A DNA stretch of 64,000 nucleotides, taken from Methylotenera sp. L2L1. GTDB taxonomy: Bacteria > Pseudomonadota > Gammaproteobacteria > Burkholderiales > Methylophilaceae. The notes below the pieces were generated by a model. The model did no database searches, was not told the origin of the DNA, and saw only the letters and a program-made list of their open reading frames with translations. Shown here one piece after another: positions 34,832 through 49,858 of the stretch. A program made the translations under genes and the position numbers. The stretch is from contig NZ_JQMG01000001.1 of assembly GCF_000744605.1 (NCBI RefSeq), positions 62,001 to 126,000 of the forward strand. The letters are read 5' to 3'. Each line of letters starts with the position of its first letter. Position 1 is the first letter of the stretch.

Positions 34832-35527
34832 CTAAACCTGCCAATCAATCGGTTCTTCACCGCGCTTTTTCAGGTATTCATTAATACTCGAGAATTGGTG
34901 ATTACCAAAAAAACCGCGATGTGCTGACAATGGCGATGGATGGACTGACTTCAATACCAAATGCTTTTTCGGGTCTATCATCTCGCCTTTTTTCTGCGCA
35001 TAACTCCCCCACAGCACAAACACCAAACCTTCTCGATGCTGGTTTAAAGCTGCAATCGCCGCATCGGTAAATGTTTCCCAACCACGCTTCTGATGTGACC
35101 CTGCGTTACCCATTTCCACCGTCAACGTTGCATTTAACAGCAGCACGCCTTGATTCGCCCAAGACGTCAAATCGCCTTTACCTCGCATTTTAATGCCAAG
35201 GTCACTTTCAATTTCCTTAAAAATATTGAGCAACGAAGGTGGTAAAGCAATACCTTCCGGCACAGAAAAACTCAAGCCATGCGCTTGAGGCTGCCCTTTA
35301 TACAGTCCATGATATGGATCTTGCCCGATAATCACCACGCGCACTTTATCAAACGGCGTATGATTAAACGCATTAAAAATCAATGAACTAGGTGGAAATA
35401 TGGTCTTACCAGCGGATTTTTCCTGCATTAAAAAAGCACGAAGCGACTGCATGTAAGGCTTAGCTAACTCCTCACCAATAACAGCCTGCCACGATGAGTG
35501 AAGTTGACCAGTTTTTTCTTGTGGCAT
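34832..35527 (-). CDS. ung: Uracil-DNA glycosylase
   Basis: 231-residue family 1 UDG that removes uracil from DNA. The water-activating motif GQDPYHG is at about residue 66, and the minor-groove intercalation loop HPSPLSAHRGFFG is near 191. LLLNATLTVEMGNAGSHQKR is also typical. Converges with prpD (39 bases between stops). Stand-alone gene. Confidence 0.97.
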   Translation of the reverse strand: MPQEKTGQLHSSWQAVIGEELAKPYMQSLRAFLMQEKSAGKTIFPPSSLIFNAFNHTPFDKVRVVIIGQDPYHGLYKGQPQAHGLSFSVPEGIALPPSLLNIFKEIESDLGIKMRGKGDLTSWANQGVLLLNATLTVEMGNAGSHQKRGWETFTDAAIAALNQHREGLVFVLWGSYAQKKGEMIDPKKHLVLKSVHPSPLSAHRGFFGNHQFSSINEYLKKRGEEPIDWQV

Positions 35528-35654
35528 TTGAGAAAGTCAGAGTGATGAAGATAGGCTCATTATAGACCGAAGTGGCTACTCATTTTATATGGCAAATATT
35601 CGCGAGACTGCCCACCCTATGACACTCACATTGTTTACCTATTTGCCATTATTT

Positions 35655-35673
35655 GATAATGATTCTCATTTAC
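35655..35673. promoter_or_regulatory. Candidate Fur box
   Basis: GATAATGATTCTCATTTAC matches the 19-base Fur consensus GATAATGATAATCATTATC at 15 positions. It overlaps a possible promoter (TTGATA at 35653-35658, TAGAAT at 35676-35681, 17-base spacer) about 40 bases before the lipoprotein start, a position suited to iron-dependent repression. Confidence 0.7.
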
Positions 35674-35709
35674 TATAGAATGATTTTATCTAAAACACAG
35701 GGTCATAAA

Positions 35710-36444
35710 ATGAGAATACTAAAAAAACTAATCCTCCCATTAAGCGTAGCGCTCATCCTAAATGCCTGCACAGGCATTCCTAAGCATCAAAACAATGCCG
35801 GGTTTTATTTAACCGAAGCTAAAGCGCATTTGGCACGCGGAGATCGTGCATCAGCAATCAAATCACTGAATCAAGCCATTCTCTTAAATCCAGATAAGGC
35901 AGATTACTATGCAAGACGCGGCCATATTTATGCCGAACTGAATAAAATGTCAGAAGCGTCACAAGACATAGATAAAGCATTAAAATTGGATCAAAACCAC
36001 GCAACCGCTAACTTTGACCACGCACAAATTCTTATCGTACAAGGGAAACATGCCGAAGCACTTAACGCCATTAATCATGCGATCCAGCTGACCCCAAATA
36101 GCCCACGTTATCTTGGTGCGCGTTGCGTCATCCTTGTTGCATCCAATCCACATATAGATGGCTTACAGGATTGTAGTACTGCCCTTACTATCAAAAATGG
36201 AGAGAGTATTGCCTATACCGCTCGCGGACAAGCTTATCTGCTACTAAACAGAAATATAGAAGCACAAGCAGATTTTGATGCCGCATTAAAGATTAGCCCT
36301 AACAATATGCGCGCTTTGTATGGCCGCGGCTTGGCTCGACAAAAACAAGGTGATGTAAAAGGTGGAGCAAAAGACATAGAGACCGCAAGCGCTCGCTTAC
36401 CTGGCGCTGGTAGGGAGTTTGCTACTTACGTACGCAATTCTTAA
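35710..36444 (+). CDS. TPR-repeat lipoprotein
   Basis: 244 residues from the ATG at 35710, preceded by CAGGGT. The signal peptide ends in a lipobox, LILNAC, at about residues 13-18, so the mature protein is probably membrane-anchored. Five to six tetratricopeptide repeats follow (ARGDRASAIKSLNQAILLNP, ADYYARRGHIYAELN, HAEALNAINHAIQLTPNS, AQADFDAALKISPNN). TPR lipoproteins act as assembly scaffolds. The upstream Fur box hints at a link to iron uptake or storage, but no iron genes are adjacent. Confidence 0.82.
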   Translation: MRILKKLILPLSVALILNACTGIPKHQNNAGFYLTEAKAHLARGDRASAIKSLNQAILLNPDKADYYARRGHIYAELNKMSEASQDIDKALKLDQNHATANFDHAQILIVQGKHAEALNAINHAIQLTPNSPRYLGARCVILVASNPHIDGLQDCSTALTIKNGESIAYTARGQAYLLLNRNIEAQADFDAALKISPNNMRALYGRGLARQKQGDVKGGAKDIETASARLPGAGREFATYVRNS

Positions 36445-36492
36445 CAATTAATCACCACTATGAGTAGGGGGTAATGATAGCTGCATAAATAA

Positions 36493-37938
<1,446 letters not shown>

Positions 37939-37963
37939 GTTTAAATGCATTTAAAAACCAGTA

Positions 37964-39738
37964 ATGACAAGGCGCCTACCCTTGAATAAGCGCCTTATCA
38001 TCTACGTGTTTTTTTTGTACGTGACTTTCTTATGTGGGAGCGCGCCCGCATATGCGGATAACAATAGCTACCAAGTAGAAATTGAAGCGCCCTCCCCCTT
38101 AGAGTCTCTGCTACAGAATCATCTCGACATCATCAAATGGCGTAAAAATCCGCGGATGTCACCTGGCGAGTGGAAGCGCCTATCCGCAGAAGCGCATCAA
38201 CAAATCAAAGACTTACTGGCAACAGAAGGTTATTTCTCACCAAGCATCAACCTGCAAGCGACACAAAATAATAGCGAATATGTTGCTAAATTTATGATTG
38301 AGCCAGGCAACCCTGCTGTAATAGACAAGGTCGACATCACCTTCACTGGTGACATTACACAACAACCAGCTAAAGCGACACCGAGCCAGCAGCAAATTCG
38401 TGATGAATGGCCACTAAAATCTGGCATGACGTTCACTCAGACCGCTTGGTCAGAAGCAAAGCGCAACTTACTGAGCAAGCTACTAGTTAACCGTTACCCA
38501 AATGCAACTATCACTGACACCAAGGCAGTCATCGATGCCAATCAACAAACTGCATCATTGCAAATCACAGTAGATAGCGGCAGCACTGTGCATTTTGGTG
38601 ACATACTCATCGAAGGCCTGCAACGCTATCCTGAAAACATCATCCACAACCTTAACCCGATTAAGCCGAATGAGGTATATAGCCAAGCGCAGTTACTGAC
38701 TTTTCAAACTCGTTTACAAGAGAGCGGCTATTTCCGCGTGGTAGAAGTGACCTCAGATGCTAAAACAGCCTCTCAAGAAACCAACTTGGCGCCAATTAAA
38801 GTAAAAGTCGATGAGAATCAATCGATTAAGCTCAGCACAGGTGTGGGTTACAGTACCAACACTGGCGCACGTACACAGTTGACTGTAGATCACTTGAACT
38901 TGTTTAACCGCAATTGGCGGATGACTTCCAGCCTCAGATTAGAAGAAAAACTACAATCCATCTCTGGTGTCATTCGGCTGCCAACAACCGAAAATGGTTA
39001 TCGTGATAGTGCCAATGCCGCCACCACACGCACAGAGATTGAAGGACAAACGACCACGGTGACACAAGCAGGCGTGAAGCGCGCATGGGGAACACTTAAA
39101 CGTGAGCAGTATGTTGGGGCCAATATACTGTCCGAACACGTTAAGCTAGATAGCGCAGAATCGTCCGATAATTATGCAGCGACATTAGGCTATGGCATCA
39201 CATTAAGACGCACCGATAACAATTTGAACCCTACGCGTGGCTATCTGTTTAATGCGCAGTTTAATGGTGCGCCGTTAGCATCACTTTCTAATGGTACTTT
39301 CTTGCAAAGCTATTTTAAAACACAGGCCTATTACCCAATTACCAAAAGTACGCAACTCATCGCCCGTGCTGAACTAGGGATGGTCAATGGTAAAAATAGC
39401 GCACCTGCAGCTTTTCTATTCCGCGCTGGTGGCGACCAATCGGTACGTGGTTACGGCTTCCAAAGCTTAGGTGTCACCGAAGGCGATGCGATTGTGGGTG
39501 GGCGCTATCTTGCTACTGGCAGTATTGAAATCATTCAATGGCTAACCCCTGAGTGGGGAGCCGCCATCTTTACTGACTTTGGTAATGCCGCCAACACCGT
39601 TAAAGATTTAAAACCTGTCTATGGATACGGCTTGGGGGCCAGATGGAAAAGCCCTGTCGGCCCGATTGGTGCTGATATTGCCTATGGACAGGAAACAGAC
39701 GAATATCGCATGCATTTCAATATCGGGGTGATATTCTA

Positions 39739-39739
<1 letters not shown>
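37964..39739 (+). CDS. tamA: Outer-membrane translocation and assembly module protein TamA
   Basis: 591-residue Omp85-family protein. A signal peptide (LIIYVFFLYVTFLCGSAPAYA) precedes three POTRA-like domains up to about residue 280, then a 16-strand beta barrel. Barrel landmarks are LNLFNRNWRMTSSLRLEEK, FRAGGDQSVRGYGFQSLG (the VRGYGF lock motif) and the C-terminal aromatic F. With TamB it moves or folds proteins or lipids between inner and outer membranes. The stop overlaps the tamB start (TAATGA). Confidence 0.93.
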
Positions 39740-43510
<3,771 letters not shown>

Positions 43511-43513
43511 AAA

Positions 43514-44239
43514 ATGGCCAATTTACACCTAGATGCCAGGCAATTTCTAAGAAGCACTCGCACCGCTATACTATCAACCCATTCGACAAAATTTGAAGGC
43601 TATCCATTTGGCTCGGTCGCCCCGTTTGTATTAGATCACCAATGCCAACCAATCATATTGATTAGCAACATTGCAGAACACACCAAAAACATCGCTGCCA
43701 ACCCAAAAGTATCACTGCTAGTGTTTGCAGGGGCTGAAGACTTACAAGCGAATGCAAGGCTCACGCTACTAGGTAGCGCCAATGCAATCAATAAAAACGA
43801 AGATGCTAACTTGAGAGAGCGGTATTTACGTTACCTACCACAAGCGAGCGGCTATTTTGATATGCATGATTTTGCTTTTTATCGTATAAAAATTGAAACA
43901 GCGCGCTATATTGCTGGTTTTGGCAAAATGGGCTGGCTATCGGGTGATGATTTAATCAATGACATCCCTACAGATGCATTACTAGCCAATCAGGAAGCAC
44001 AAATTATTGCGCATATGAATACAGACCATGCCGATAGCTTAATCCGTTATTGTCAGCACGTGCACGGTGTCCAGGCTACGCATGCAAGCATGCTAGGAAT
44101 CGATTGCGACGGCTTCGATGTGCATGCCACCGTTGGCGACAAAACAACTATTTTTCGCTTTAACTTTGAAACAAAAATCCATGATGCTCAATCGGCAAGA
44201 GCTGCATTGGTAAGCCTCTCAAAATCAGTCAACCTTTAA
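43514..44239 (+). CDS. HugZ-like pyridoxamine-5-phosphate-oxidase-fold protein
   Basis: 241 residues with an N-terminal FMN-binding split barrel (LRSTRTAILSTHSTKFEGYP, then GSVAPFVLDHQC and ISNIAEHTKNIAANPKVSLL) and a C-terminal DUF2470 domain (IIAHMNTDHADSLIRYCQH). This layout is that of HugZ/HutZ haem-degrading proteins and related haem-binding homologs. No haem uptake genes and no Fur site are adjacent, so a haem-oxygenase role is uncertain. It is in a tight run with wrbA and the DUF2069 gene. Confidence 0.82.
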   Translation: MANLHLDARQFLRSTRTAILSTHSTKFEGYPFGSVAPFVLDHQCQPIILISNIAEHTKNIAANPKVSLLVFAGAEDLQANARLTLLGSANAINKNEDANLRERYLRYLPQASGYFDMHDFAFYRIKIETARYIAGFGKMGWLSGDDLINDIPTDALLANQEAQIIAHMNTDHADSLIRYCQHVHGVQATHASMLGIDCDGFDVHATVGDKTTIFRFNFETKIHDAQSARAALVSLSKSVNL

Positions 44240-44246
44240 ACAAAAC

Positions 44247-44624
44247 GTGAATAAAATCAACATGCTTAACAAACTTCAGCTGGGTGCTTCGATTAGCCTC
44301 ATCGCACTTATTTTACTCACGCTCGCATGGGAAACCGTTTTGGCGCCGTTAAAGCCTGGCGGCTCACTGCTCATGCTCAAGGCTTTACCGCTGTTACTGC
44401 CTTTGTTTGGTATTTTGCGAGGCAAACGCTACACCTACCAATGGTCGTGTATGTTCATACTATTTTACTTCACAGAAGGTGCAGTTCGCGCTTGGGCTGA
44501 TACAGGTCTTTCTGCCAAACTTGCGTTACTAGAGGTCATCCTTACAATCTTATTCTTTACATGTACAATTTTTTACGCACGACTAACACGTCAACCAAAG
44601 CAAATCAGCGTAGAAAACGCGTAA
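44247..44624 (+). CDS. DUF2069 inner membrane protein
   Basis: 125 residues with four hydrophobic segments. The family pattern is visible in LPLLLPLFGILRGKRYTYQW and CMFILFYFTEGAVRAW. Start is a GTG at 44247 or an ATG at 44262. DUF2069 genes commonly sit next to wrbA, as here. Function unknown. Confidence 0.82.
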   Translation: MNKINMLNKLQLGASISLIALILLTLAWETVLAPLKPGGSLLMLKALPLLLPLFGILRGKRYTYQWSCMFILFYFTEGAVRAWADTGLSAKLALLEVILTILFFTCTIFYARLTRQPKQISVENA

Positions 44625-44712
44625 ACAACCATAAGTTTTTACATCCATACCGCGCCAAACATGCTGTCTTCTACTATAATTTAGTCATTAAAACACTATT
44701 AGCAAGTTACGC

Positions 44713-45456
44713 ATGAAAATACTGCTCTCAAACGATGATGGTTACTTCGCACCAGGTTTAAACATACTGGCAGAACATATTGCAAAAATTGCAGATATTA
44801 CAGTCGTAGCGCCTGAAAGAAACAGAAGTGGCGCAAGCAACTCACTCACACTTGATCGTCCATTAAGCGTAAAAAAAGCATCAAACGGATTTTTTTACGT
44901 CAACGGCACACCAACTGACTGTGTGCATATTGCACTAACAGGGCTAATGGATACGATGCCAGACATGGTGATTAGTGGTATTAATGATGGTGCCAACATG
45001 GGTGATGATACGATTTACTCAGGCACCGTTGCTGCTGCGATGGAAGGCTATTTACTTGGTATTCCATCAATTGCGGTGTCAATGTCCCAGCACAACTCTA
45101 CACACTTTGAAACTGCAGCAAGAGTTGCCGTTGAACTTGTTCAGCACTATCAGAAAAATGGATTCAGTGCACCAACCTTACTTAATGTAAATGTGCCCGA
45201 CATCCCTTATGAAGCACTGCAAGGCCGCACAGTGACACGCCTAGGCAAACGCCATAAAGCAGAACCAGTCGTACAGCTTAAAACGCCGCGCAATGAGACG
45301 GTATATTGGGTTGGTGCTGCCGGGCAACCTAATGATGGCGGTTTAGGCACGGATTTTCATGCCATTGCTAATCAACAAGTGTCTATTTCTCCCATTCAAG
45401 TTGATCTAACCTGCCATGCACAGCTGAATGATATAAAACAATGGTTATCTAGCTAA
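44713..45456 (+). CDS. surE: 5'-Nucleotidase / polyphosphatase SurE
   Basis: 247-residue metal-dependent nucleoside monophosphatase linked to stationary-phase survival. The catalytic N-terminus is [16 protein letters not shown] with the DD metal ligands, then [32 protein letters not shown] and [20 protein letters not shown], all strongly conserved. It begins the surE-pcm-nlpD block. Confidence 0.97.
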   Translation: MKILLSNDDGYFAPGLNILAEHIAKIADITVVAPERNRSGASNSLTLDRPLSVKKASNGFFYVNGTPTDCVHIALTGLMDTMPDMVISGINDGANMGDDTIYSGTVAAAMEGYLLGIPSIAVSMSQHNSTHFETAARVAVELVQHYQKNGFSAPTLLNVNVPDIPYEALQGRTVTRLGKRHKAEPVVQLKTPRNETVYWVGAAGQPNDGGLGTDFHAIANQQVSISPIQVDLTCHAQLNDIKQWLSS

Positions 45457-45475
45457 CAACACTGGAAATAACATC

Positions 45476-46150
45476 TTGGCACTCATTAGATCATCACAAG
45501 CTGGTATTGGCATGACATCACAACGTACGCGTGATCGCATGCTAAATCGACTGCGTGAACAAGGCATTAAAGATGAAGTGGTACTCTCTGCGATTGGCAG
45601 TATTCCTCGTCATATATTTGTAGACGAAGCACTCTCCATCCGCGCTTATGAAGACGTATCGTTGCCAATTGGGTTTGGTCAGACTATATCCCAACCTTAT
45701 ATTGTCGCCCGCATGTCTGAACTGCTGCGCAATGGTCAATCGATAGAAAAAGCACTGGAAATTGGTACGGGCTGCGGCTACCAAACCGCAGTCTTGTCAA
45801 AACTGGCAAAAGAAGTTTACTCTGTAGAACGTATCCGGCCTTTAGTACTAAAAGCGCGCGACCATCTACGCCAATTAAAATGCATCAACGTTAAGCTAGA
45901 CCACGCTGACGGCAACATGGGACTTGCTCAGTTAGCACCATTTGATGCCATTATTGTGACAGCAGCAGCAAGCCATATCCCGCAAGAGTTATTAACACAG
46001 CTAGCGATTGGCGGCCGCTTGGTCATTCCTGTCGGCACTGATGAGCAAATTTTATATTTGGTAGAGCGCGTCTCCACAAATGATTACCATCAAACTCAAT
46101 TAGAGCCTGTAAAATTTGTTCCATTACTCGGTGGTACCAGTTCACAATGA
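45476..46150 (+). CDS. pcm: Protein-L-isoaspartate O-methyltransferase
   Basis: 224 residues (from the TTG at 45476) or 212 (from the ATG at 45512). It repairs isoaspartyl residues using SAM. Motifs are [36 protein letters not shown], the SAM-binding [18 protein letters not shown] and [18 protein letters not shown]. The TTG has a GGAA ribosome site; the ATG matches homologs better, so the start is open. It overlaps nlpD by 4 bases. Confidence 0.95.
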   Translation: MALIRSSQAGIGMTSQRTRDRMLNRLREQGIKDEVVLSAIGSIPRHIFVDEALSIRAYEDVSLPIGFGQTISQPYIVARMSELLRNGQSIEKALEIGTGCGYQTAVLSKLAKEVYSVERIRPLVLKARDHLRQLKCINVKLDHADGNMGLAQLAPFDAIIVTAAASHIPQELLTQLAIGGRLVIPVGTDEQILYLVERVSTNDYHQTQLEPVKFVPLLGGTSSQ

Positions 46151-47160
46151 ATGTAATACGCTGTTTTATCATCCTATTTATTTCATCACTTACCTTCGCA
46201 TGTAGCACTACCCCAGCACCTGTGATTGACCGAATGCCACATGGTAAATCAAACAAATCACAAACCGCACCTGTTGTGCACAAAGCCGGCACTGACTGGC
46301 GACCAGCAACCTATATCGTCAAAAAAGGCGATACGCTTTATAGCATTGGGCTAGAGCATGGTTACGATTACAAAGAAATCGCACAAGCCAATAACATTAG
46401 TGCGCCCTACATCATTAAAATCGGTCAAACACTTAAGTTCTCCACGCTCAATGAAACACCAACTAATGCAGACGCTAGCCCAGCACAAGATAATAGCAAT
46501 GGCGTAGTGACCTATGCGATTGGTAACGACAGCCCGCAAGAATCCAGCGTAAGTTCACCAGCAACGCCACCTGTAGCAGTTGCAATTAATGAACCTAAGG
46601 CACTGCGCGAACCTTACAGTGATGAAGCTTACAAACAACCATTGCCAACCGCAAAAACAATCACAGCCACACCATCTTCAACAAGTAATGTAGCGAAGAA
46701 ACCAGTCGCAGAGAAAACAACCATCGAACCAAAACCTGAAGTTAAAACAGCGGAGCCAAAAGTAGAGTCGAAACCTAAACTCGAACCTAACGGCCAATTA
46801 AGCTGGGCTTGGCCAACCAAAGGTAAAGTAGTTGCCAACTTTAACGATGCCGGCAACAAAGGTATCGATATCTCAGGAAAAATGGGACAAGCAATTCATG
46901 CGGCAGCAACAGGGAAAGTCATCTATAGCGGCTCTGACTTACGTGGCTATGGAAAATTAGTCATCATCAAACACAGCGCAACATATTTATCTGTGTATGC
47001 TAACAACAGCCTGATTTTAGTCAAAGAAGGCCAGCAAGTGAGTAGCGGTCAAAAAATTGCAGAGATGGGTGATACTGACAGCAATGCGGTAAAACTACAC
47101 TTTGAAATCAGGCAACAAGGTAAATCTGTAGACCCAATGAAATTTCTCAGTGCGGATTAA
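46147..47160 (+). CDS. nlpD: Lipoprotein NlpD-type murein amidase activator
   Basis: 337 residues. A lipoprotein signal with Cys19 (SLTFACS) precedes a LysM domain ([20 protein letters not shown], up to LKF). A Pro/Lys/Glu-rich linker leads to a C-terminal LytM (M23) domain ([36 protein letters not shown]). The zinc ligands of active M23 peptidases are lost: NKGIDI and YANNS replace the His-containing motifs, and HxH reads KLH. This fits an activator of cell-division amidases rather than an enzyme. ATGA overlap with pcm. Confidence 0.92.
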   Translation: MNVIRCFIILFISSLTFACSTTPAPVIDRMPHGKSNKSQTAPVVHKAGTDWRPATYIVKKGDTLYSIGLEHGYDYKEIAQANNISAPYIIKIGQTLKFSTLNETPTNADASPAQDNSNGVVTYAIGNDSPQESSVSSPATPPVAVAINEPKALREPYSDEAYKQPLPTAKTITATPSSTSNVAKKPVAEKTTIEPKPEVKTAEPKVESKPKLEPNGQLSWAWPTKGKVVANFNDAGNKGIDISGKMGQAIHAAATGKVIYSGSDLRGYGKLVIIKHSATYLSVYANNSLILVKEGQQVSSGQKIAEMGDTDSNAVKLHFEIRQQGKSVDPMKFLSAD

Positions 47161-47182
47161 GTCAATACCTAAGGAGTAGCAT

Positions 47183-47539
47183 ATGGCAAATATTGAACCC
47201 AACAAATATTTGAAAAATAAAGACATTAAGCCGGAAAGTAAAGCTAGCGTGCTTGTTGCAACCATACGAATGGGGCTGATGATTGTAGGTATTGTGGGCA
47301 TTGCCTTAGAGTTGTTTCGTGAAGAGGGCTTGCTTTCAAAAGCAATGAGCAGCCTGTTTGAATCAACCAGCAGTATGCTCATGATTCCAGTCATCATTTT
47401 TGCATTATGGTTAATCAACAGATGGATCAGCACGCCCAATAAATCAGAAACCAAAAAAAGTGGTGACTTACCAATGTATGTGATGATGGCGATTGGTGTT
47501 TTCTTCTTAATCAGATTTTACATGACAGGCTCTTTTTAG
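47183..47539 (+). CDS. Small membrane protein of unknown function
   Basis: 118 residues with three hydrophobic helices (about 31-48, 64-82, 97-113) and a polar, Lys-rich N-terminus. It follows nlpD by 22 bases behind an AAGGAG site and is followed by a strong terminator, so it ends the surE-pcm-nlpD transcript, in the place usually held by rpoS. No family recognised. Confidence 0.72.
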   Translation: MANIEPNKYLKNKDIKPESKASVLVATIRMGLMIVGIVGIALELFREEGLLSKAMSSLFESTSSMLMIPVIIFALWLINRWISTPNKSETKKSGDLPMYVMMAIGVFFLIRFYMTGSF

Positions 47540-47609
47540 CCCAATAGCAGTCAATCTTCCATCACCATGGATAGCCTATCTGATTACGTTTGTTTATCTT
47601 ACATGCAAT

Positions 47610-47636
47610 AAAAAAGCGGCTTTAAGCCGCTTTTTT
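47610..47636. terminator. Bidirectional rho-independent terminator
   Basis: AAAAAAGCGGC-TTTAA-GCCGCTTTTTT. A GC-rich stem with A-run and T-run on either side separates the convergent 118-residue membrane protein gene and the thioredoxin-like gene. Confidence 0.92.
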
Positions 47637-47666
47637 ATTGCTACTGATGATAGTAACTTATCAGTA

Positions 47667-48038
47667 TTAGTTAGCCGCTTTCGCTTGCTCTTTATAGTAC
47701 TCACGCACAGGTGTCATATCAAAATCACGCGCCCATTTGATAATTTCATCAAACGCAGGGGCGCCAATTTCACCCACTTGCGCATGGATACCAGCTTGCT
47801 CACGAATCACTAAAATGCCTGGAATTTGCGTTACTTCAAAATACTCGCCAATTTCAGGGTCAGCTTCAGTATTGACCATACCAAATACGATATCTGGGTT
47901 CTTCGCTGCCGCAGCTTCAAAAGTAGGCGTAAAAGCAACACATGGATCACACCATTGAGCCCAAAAATCAACAATCACAAAAGGATTATTTTCTATCGTT
48001 TCTTTAAAATTAGCTTTGGTAAGTGCGATAACTGCCAT
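47667..48038 (-). CDS. Thioredoxin-like protein with WCDPC active site
   Basis: 123-residue thioredoxin fold, no signal peptide. MAVIALTKANFKETIENNPF opens the protein and the redox motif is WAQWCDPC; the cis-Pro strand is TQIPGILVI. The ATG at 48038 follows AAAGGC; the longer frame is rejected. It is clearly paralogous to the WCEPC protein at 3435-3797, sharing the same N-terminus and the same C-terminal DFD-containing helix. Cytoplasmic disulfide reductase or peroxiredoxin partner is likely; the substrate is unknown. Confidence 0.88.
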   Translation of the reverse strand: MAVIALTKANFKETIENNPFVIVDFWAQWCDPCVAFTPTFEAAAAKNPDIVFGMVNTEADPEIGEYFEVTQIPGILVIREQAGIHAQVGEIGAPAFDEIIKWARDFDMTPVREYYKEQAKAAN

Positions 48039-48128
48039 AATTTTGCCTTTAATTGAATAAGGTAACACCTAAAGATAGCAGTTTATCAGAAGCCATATAT
48101 TTCGTTAAGTTTTACATTAGCAATACAG

Positions 48129-48740
48129 TTATTCACTTAACGCTTTAACTGGGTTACCCCATGCCGCATCAAAAAACAACTCAGACAAAGGCTTTCTTAC
48201 ACGATCAGCGGTCTCGCGCGTCAAGGTATCGCCTTCTAAAGTCGCAATATCAGCTGGATAACCAACAGCCACCATGGCCATCAATGTGTACTGCTCCGGA
48301 ATATTAAACTCTTTACGTGTTTTATCCGCATCAAACCCACCCATCTGGTGCGCCATCAGACCCATGCTTGACGCTTGCAAACATAAGTTCTCTGCAGCCG
48401 CACCTGTATCATATTGTGCCCAACGATTTGGCTTCTGGTTGTGTGCAAACAAAGTGTCTGCGCAAATCAACAATAACAATGGTGAGTTTTTTACCCAATC
48501 CTGATTACCAGGGACAAGACAATCAAACGCCAGTTGCCAGCTGGCTGCATCTGAACCTTTATTCCACACCACAAAACGCCAAGGTTGATCACCAAAACAT
48601 GATGGCGCCCATCTTGCAGCCTCAATTAATGTCACTACTTGCTCATGGGTAACGCCTTTAGCTGCGTCATAGGCGCGGCCACTCCATCGATTTGCGAGTG
48701 TGGTATCAATCGGTAGTTGGGTAATAGCGGGTTTATGCAT
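48129..48740 (-). CDS. Nitroreductase-family FMN protein
   Basis: 203-residue NfsB/nitroreductase fold. The N-terminal FMN site is RWSGRAYDAAKGVTHEQV followed by EAARWAPSCFGDQPWRFVVW, and the late segment is GLMAHQMGGFDADKTRKEF with MVAVGYPAD. It probably reduces nitroaromatics or quinones with NAD(P)H. It starts 6 bases after the ene-reductase stop, so the two are co-transcribed. Confidence 0.9.
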   Translation of the reverse strand: MHKPAITQLPIDTTLANRWSGRAYDAAKGVTHEQVVTLIEAARWAPSCFGDQPWRFVVWNKGSDAASWQLAFDCLVPGNQDWVKNSPLLLLICADTLFAHNQKPNRWAQYDTGAAAENLCLQASSMGLMAHQMGGFDADKTRKEFNIPEQYTLMAMVAVGYPADIATLEGDTLTRETADRVRKPLSELFFDAAWGNPVKALSE

Positions 48741-48746
48741 GGTTAT

Positions 48747-49826
48747 TTAAGCCTCAATAAATGGGTAATCAGTATAGCCTTTCTCAGCGCCGCCATAGAA
48801 TGATGATGAATCTGCCTCATTTAATGGCGCATCTGTTCTAAAACGTTCAACTAAGTCAGGATTAGCGATGAATGGTACACCATAAGCCACAACATCTGCA
48901 TGACCACTTGCAACAACTGCATTACCGCGTGCTTTATCATAAGCTAAATTAGCCATATAAGCGCCTTTGAACAGCTTACGTAGCACGTCAAAGTCAAATG
49001 GATCTGCAAGCCCGCCACCATGAATACCACCTTCTACCACGTGCAAGTAAGCGAGATTAAACTGATTCAACGATTCAGTCACATAGTTAAACAATGCTTG
49101 CGGATTGCTATCTTGCATATCATTGAAAGGATTCACAGGGGAAATACGCACGCCCACCTTATCAGCGCCAGCAACATCCACTACTGCTTTTGTTACCTCT
49201 AACAAGAACCGTGTCCGGTTCTCAAAGCTACCACCATACTGATCCGTACGTTTATTAGTGCCATCGCGTAAGAACTGGTCAAGTAAATAACCATTAGCCG
49301 CGTGAATCTCCACACCATCAAACCCAGCCGCAAGTGCAGCTTTGGTCGCATGCACATAATCAGCAACAATGTCTGACAATTCACTGACATCCAATGCACG
49401 AGGTGTCACATAGTCCACTAATCCTTGATAGGTAAAAGCCTGACCAGCTGGTTTAATCGCAGATGGCGCTACCGGCAACGCACCTTCAGGCAATAGTGTT
49501 GGATGAGAAATACGACCTACATGCCATAATTGGATGACGATTTTTCCACCTTTAGCATGTACCGCATCAGTGATTTTCTTCCAGCCCGCGACTTGAGCAT
49601 CGGTATAAATACCAGGCAATGCTGGATAACCATGCGCCATTGCCGAGATTGGCGTTGCTTCAGTCACAATAAGCCCGGCACTTGCGCGTTGCTCATAATA
49701 GGTAACGTTCAAAGAGTGGGGCACACCGTGCTCACCCGCCCTATTGCGTGTTAGCGGCGCCATTACAATACGGTTACTCAATTGTATACTTCCCAGCGTT
49801 GCTGGGCTAAATAAGTCTAATGCCAT
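48747..49826 (-). CDS. Old yellow enzyme family alkene reductase (NemA-like)
   Basis: 359-residue FMN TIM-barrel oxidoreductase reducing activated C=C bonds of enals, enones or maleimides. Family landmarks are SNRIVMAPLTRNRAGEHGVP, IQLWHVGRISHPTLLP, FDGVEIHAANGYLLDQFLRD with the catalytic HxxN region, RTDQYGGSFENRTRFLLEV and VVASGHADVVAYGVPFIANP. Second gene in the yceI-ene reductase-nitroreductase operon, 32 bases after yceI. Confidence 0.94.
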   Translation of the reverse strand: MALDLFSPATLGSIQLSNRIVMAPLTRNRAGEHGVPHSLNVTYYEQRASAGLIVTEATPISAMAHGYPALPGIYTDAQVAGWKKITDAVHAKGGKIVIQLWHVGRISHPTLLPEGALPVAPSAIKPAGQAFTYQGLVDYVTPRALDVSELSDIVADYVHATKAALAAGFDGVEIHAANGYLLDQFLRDGTNKRTDQYGGSFENRTRFLLEVTKAVVDVAGADKVGVRISPVNPFNDMQDSNPQALFNYVTESLNQFNLAYLHVVEGGIHGGGLADPFDFDVLRKLFKGAYMANLAYDKARGNAVVASGHADVVAYGVPFIANPDLVERFRTDAPLNEADSSSFYGGAEKGYTDYPFIEA

Positions 49827-49858
49827 TTGTTACTCCTAAATATACGCTGTTTAGTACT

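Noticed and set aside
46147-47160. Active M23 endopeptidase
   Set aside because: Zinc-binding His positions are replaced, so it is called as an amidase activator.
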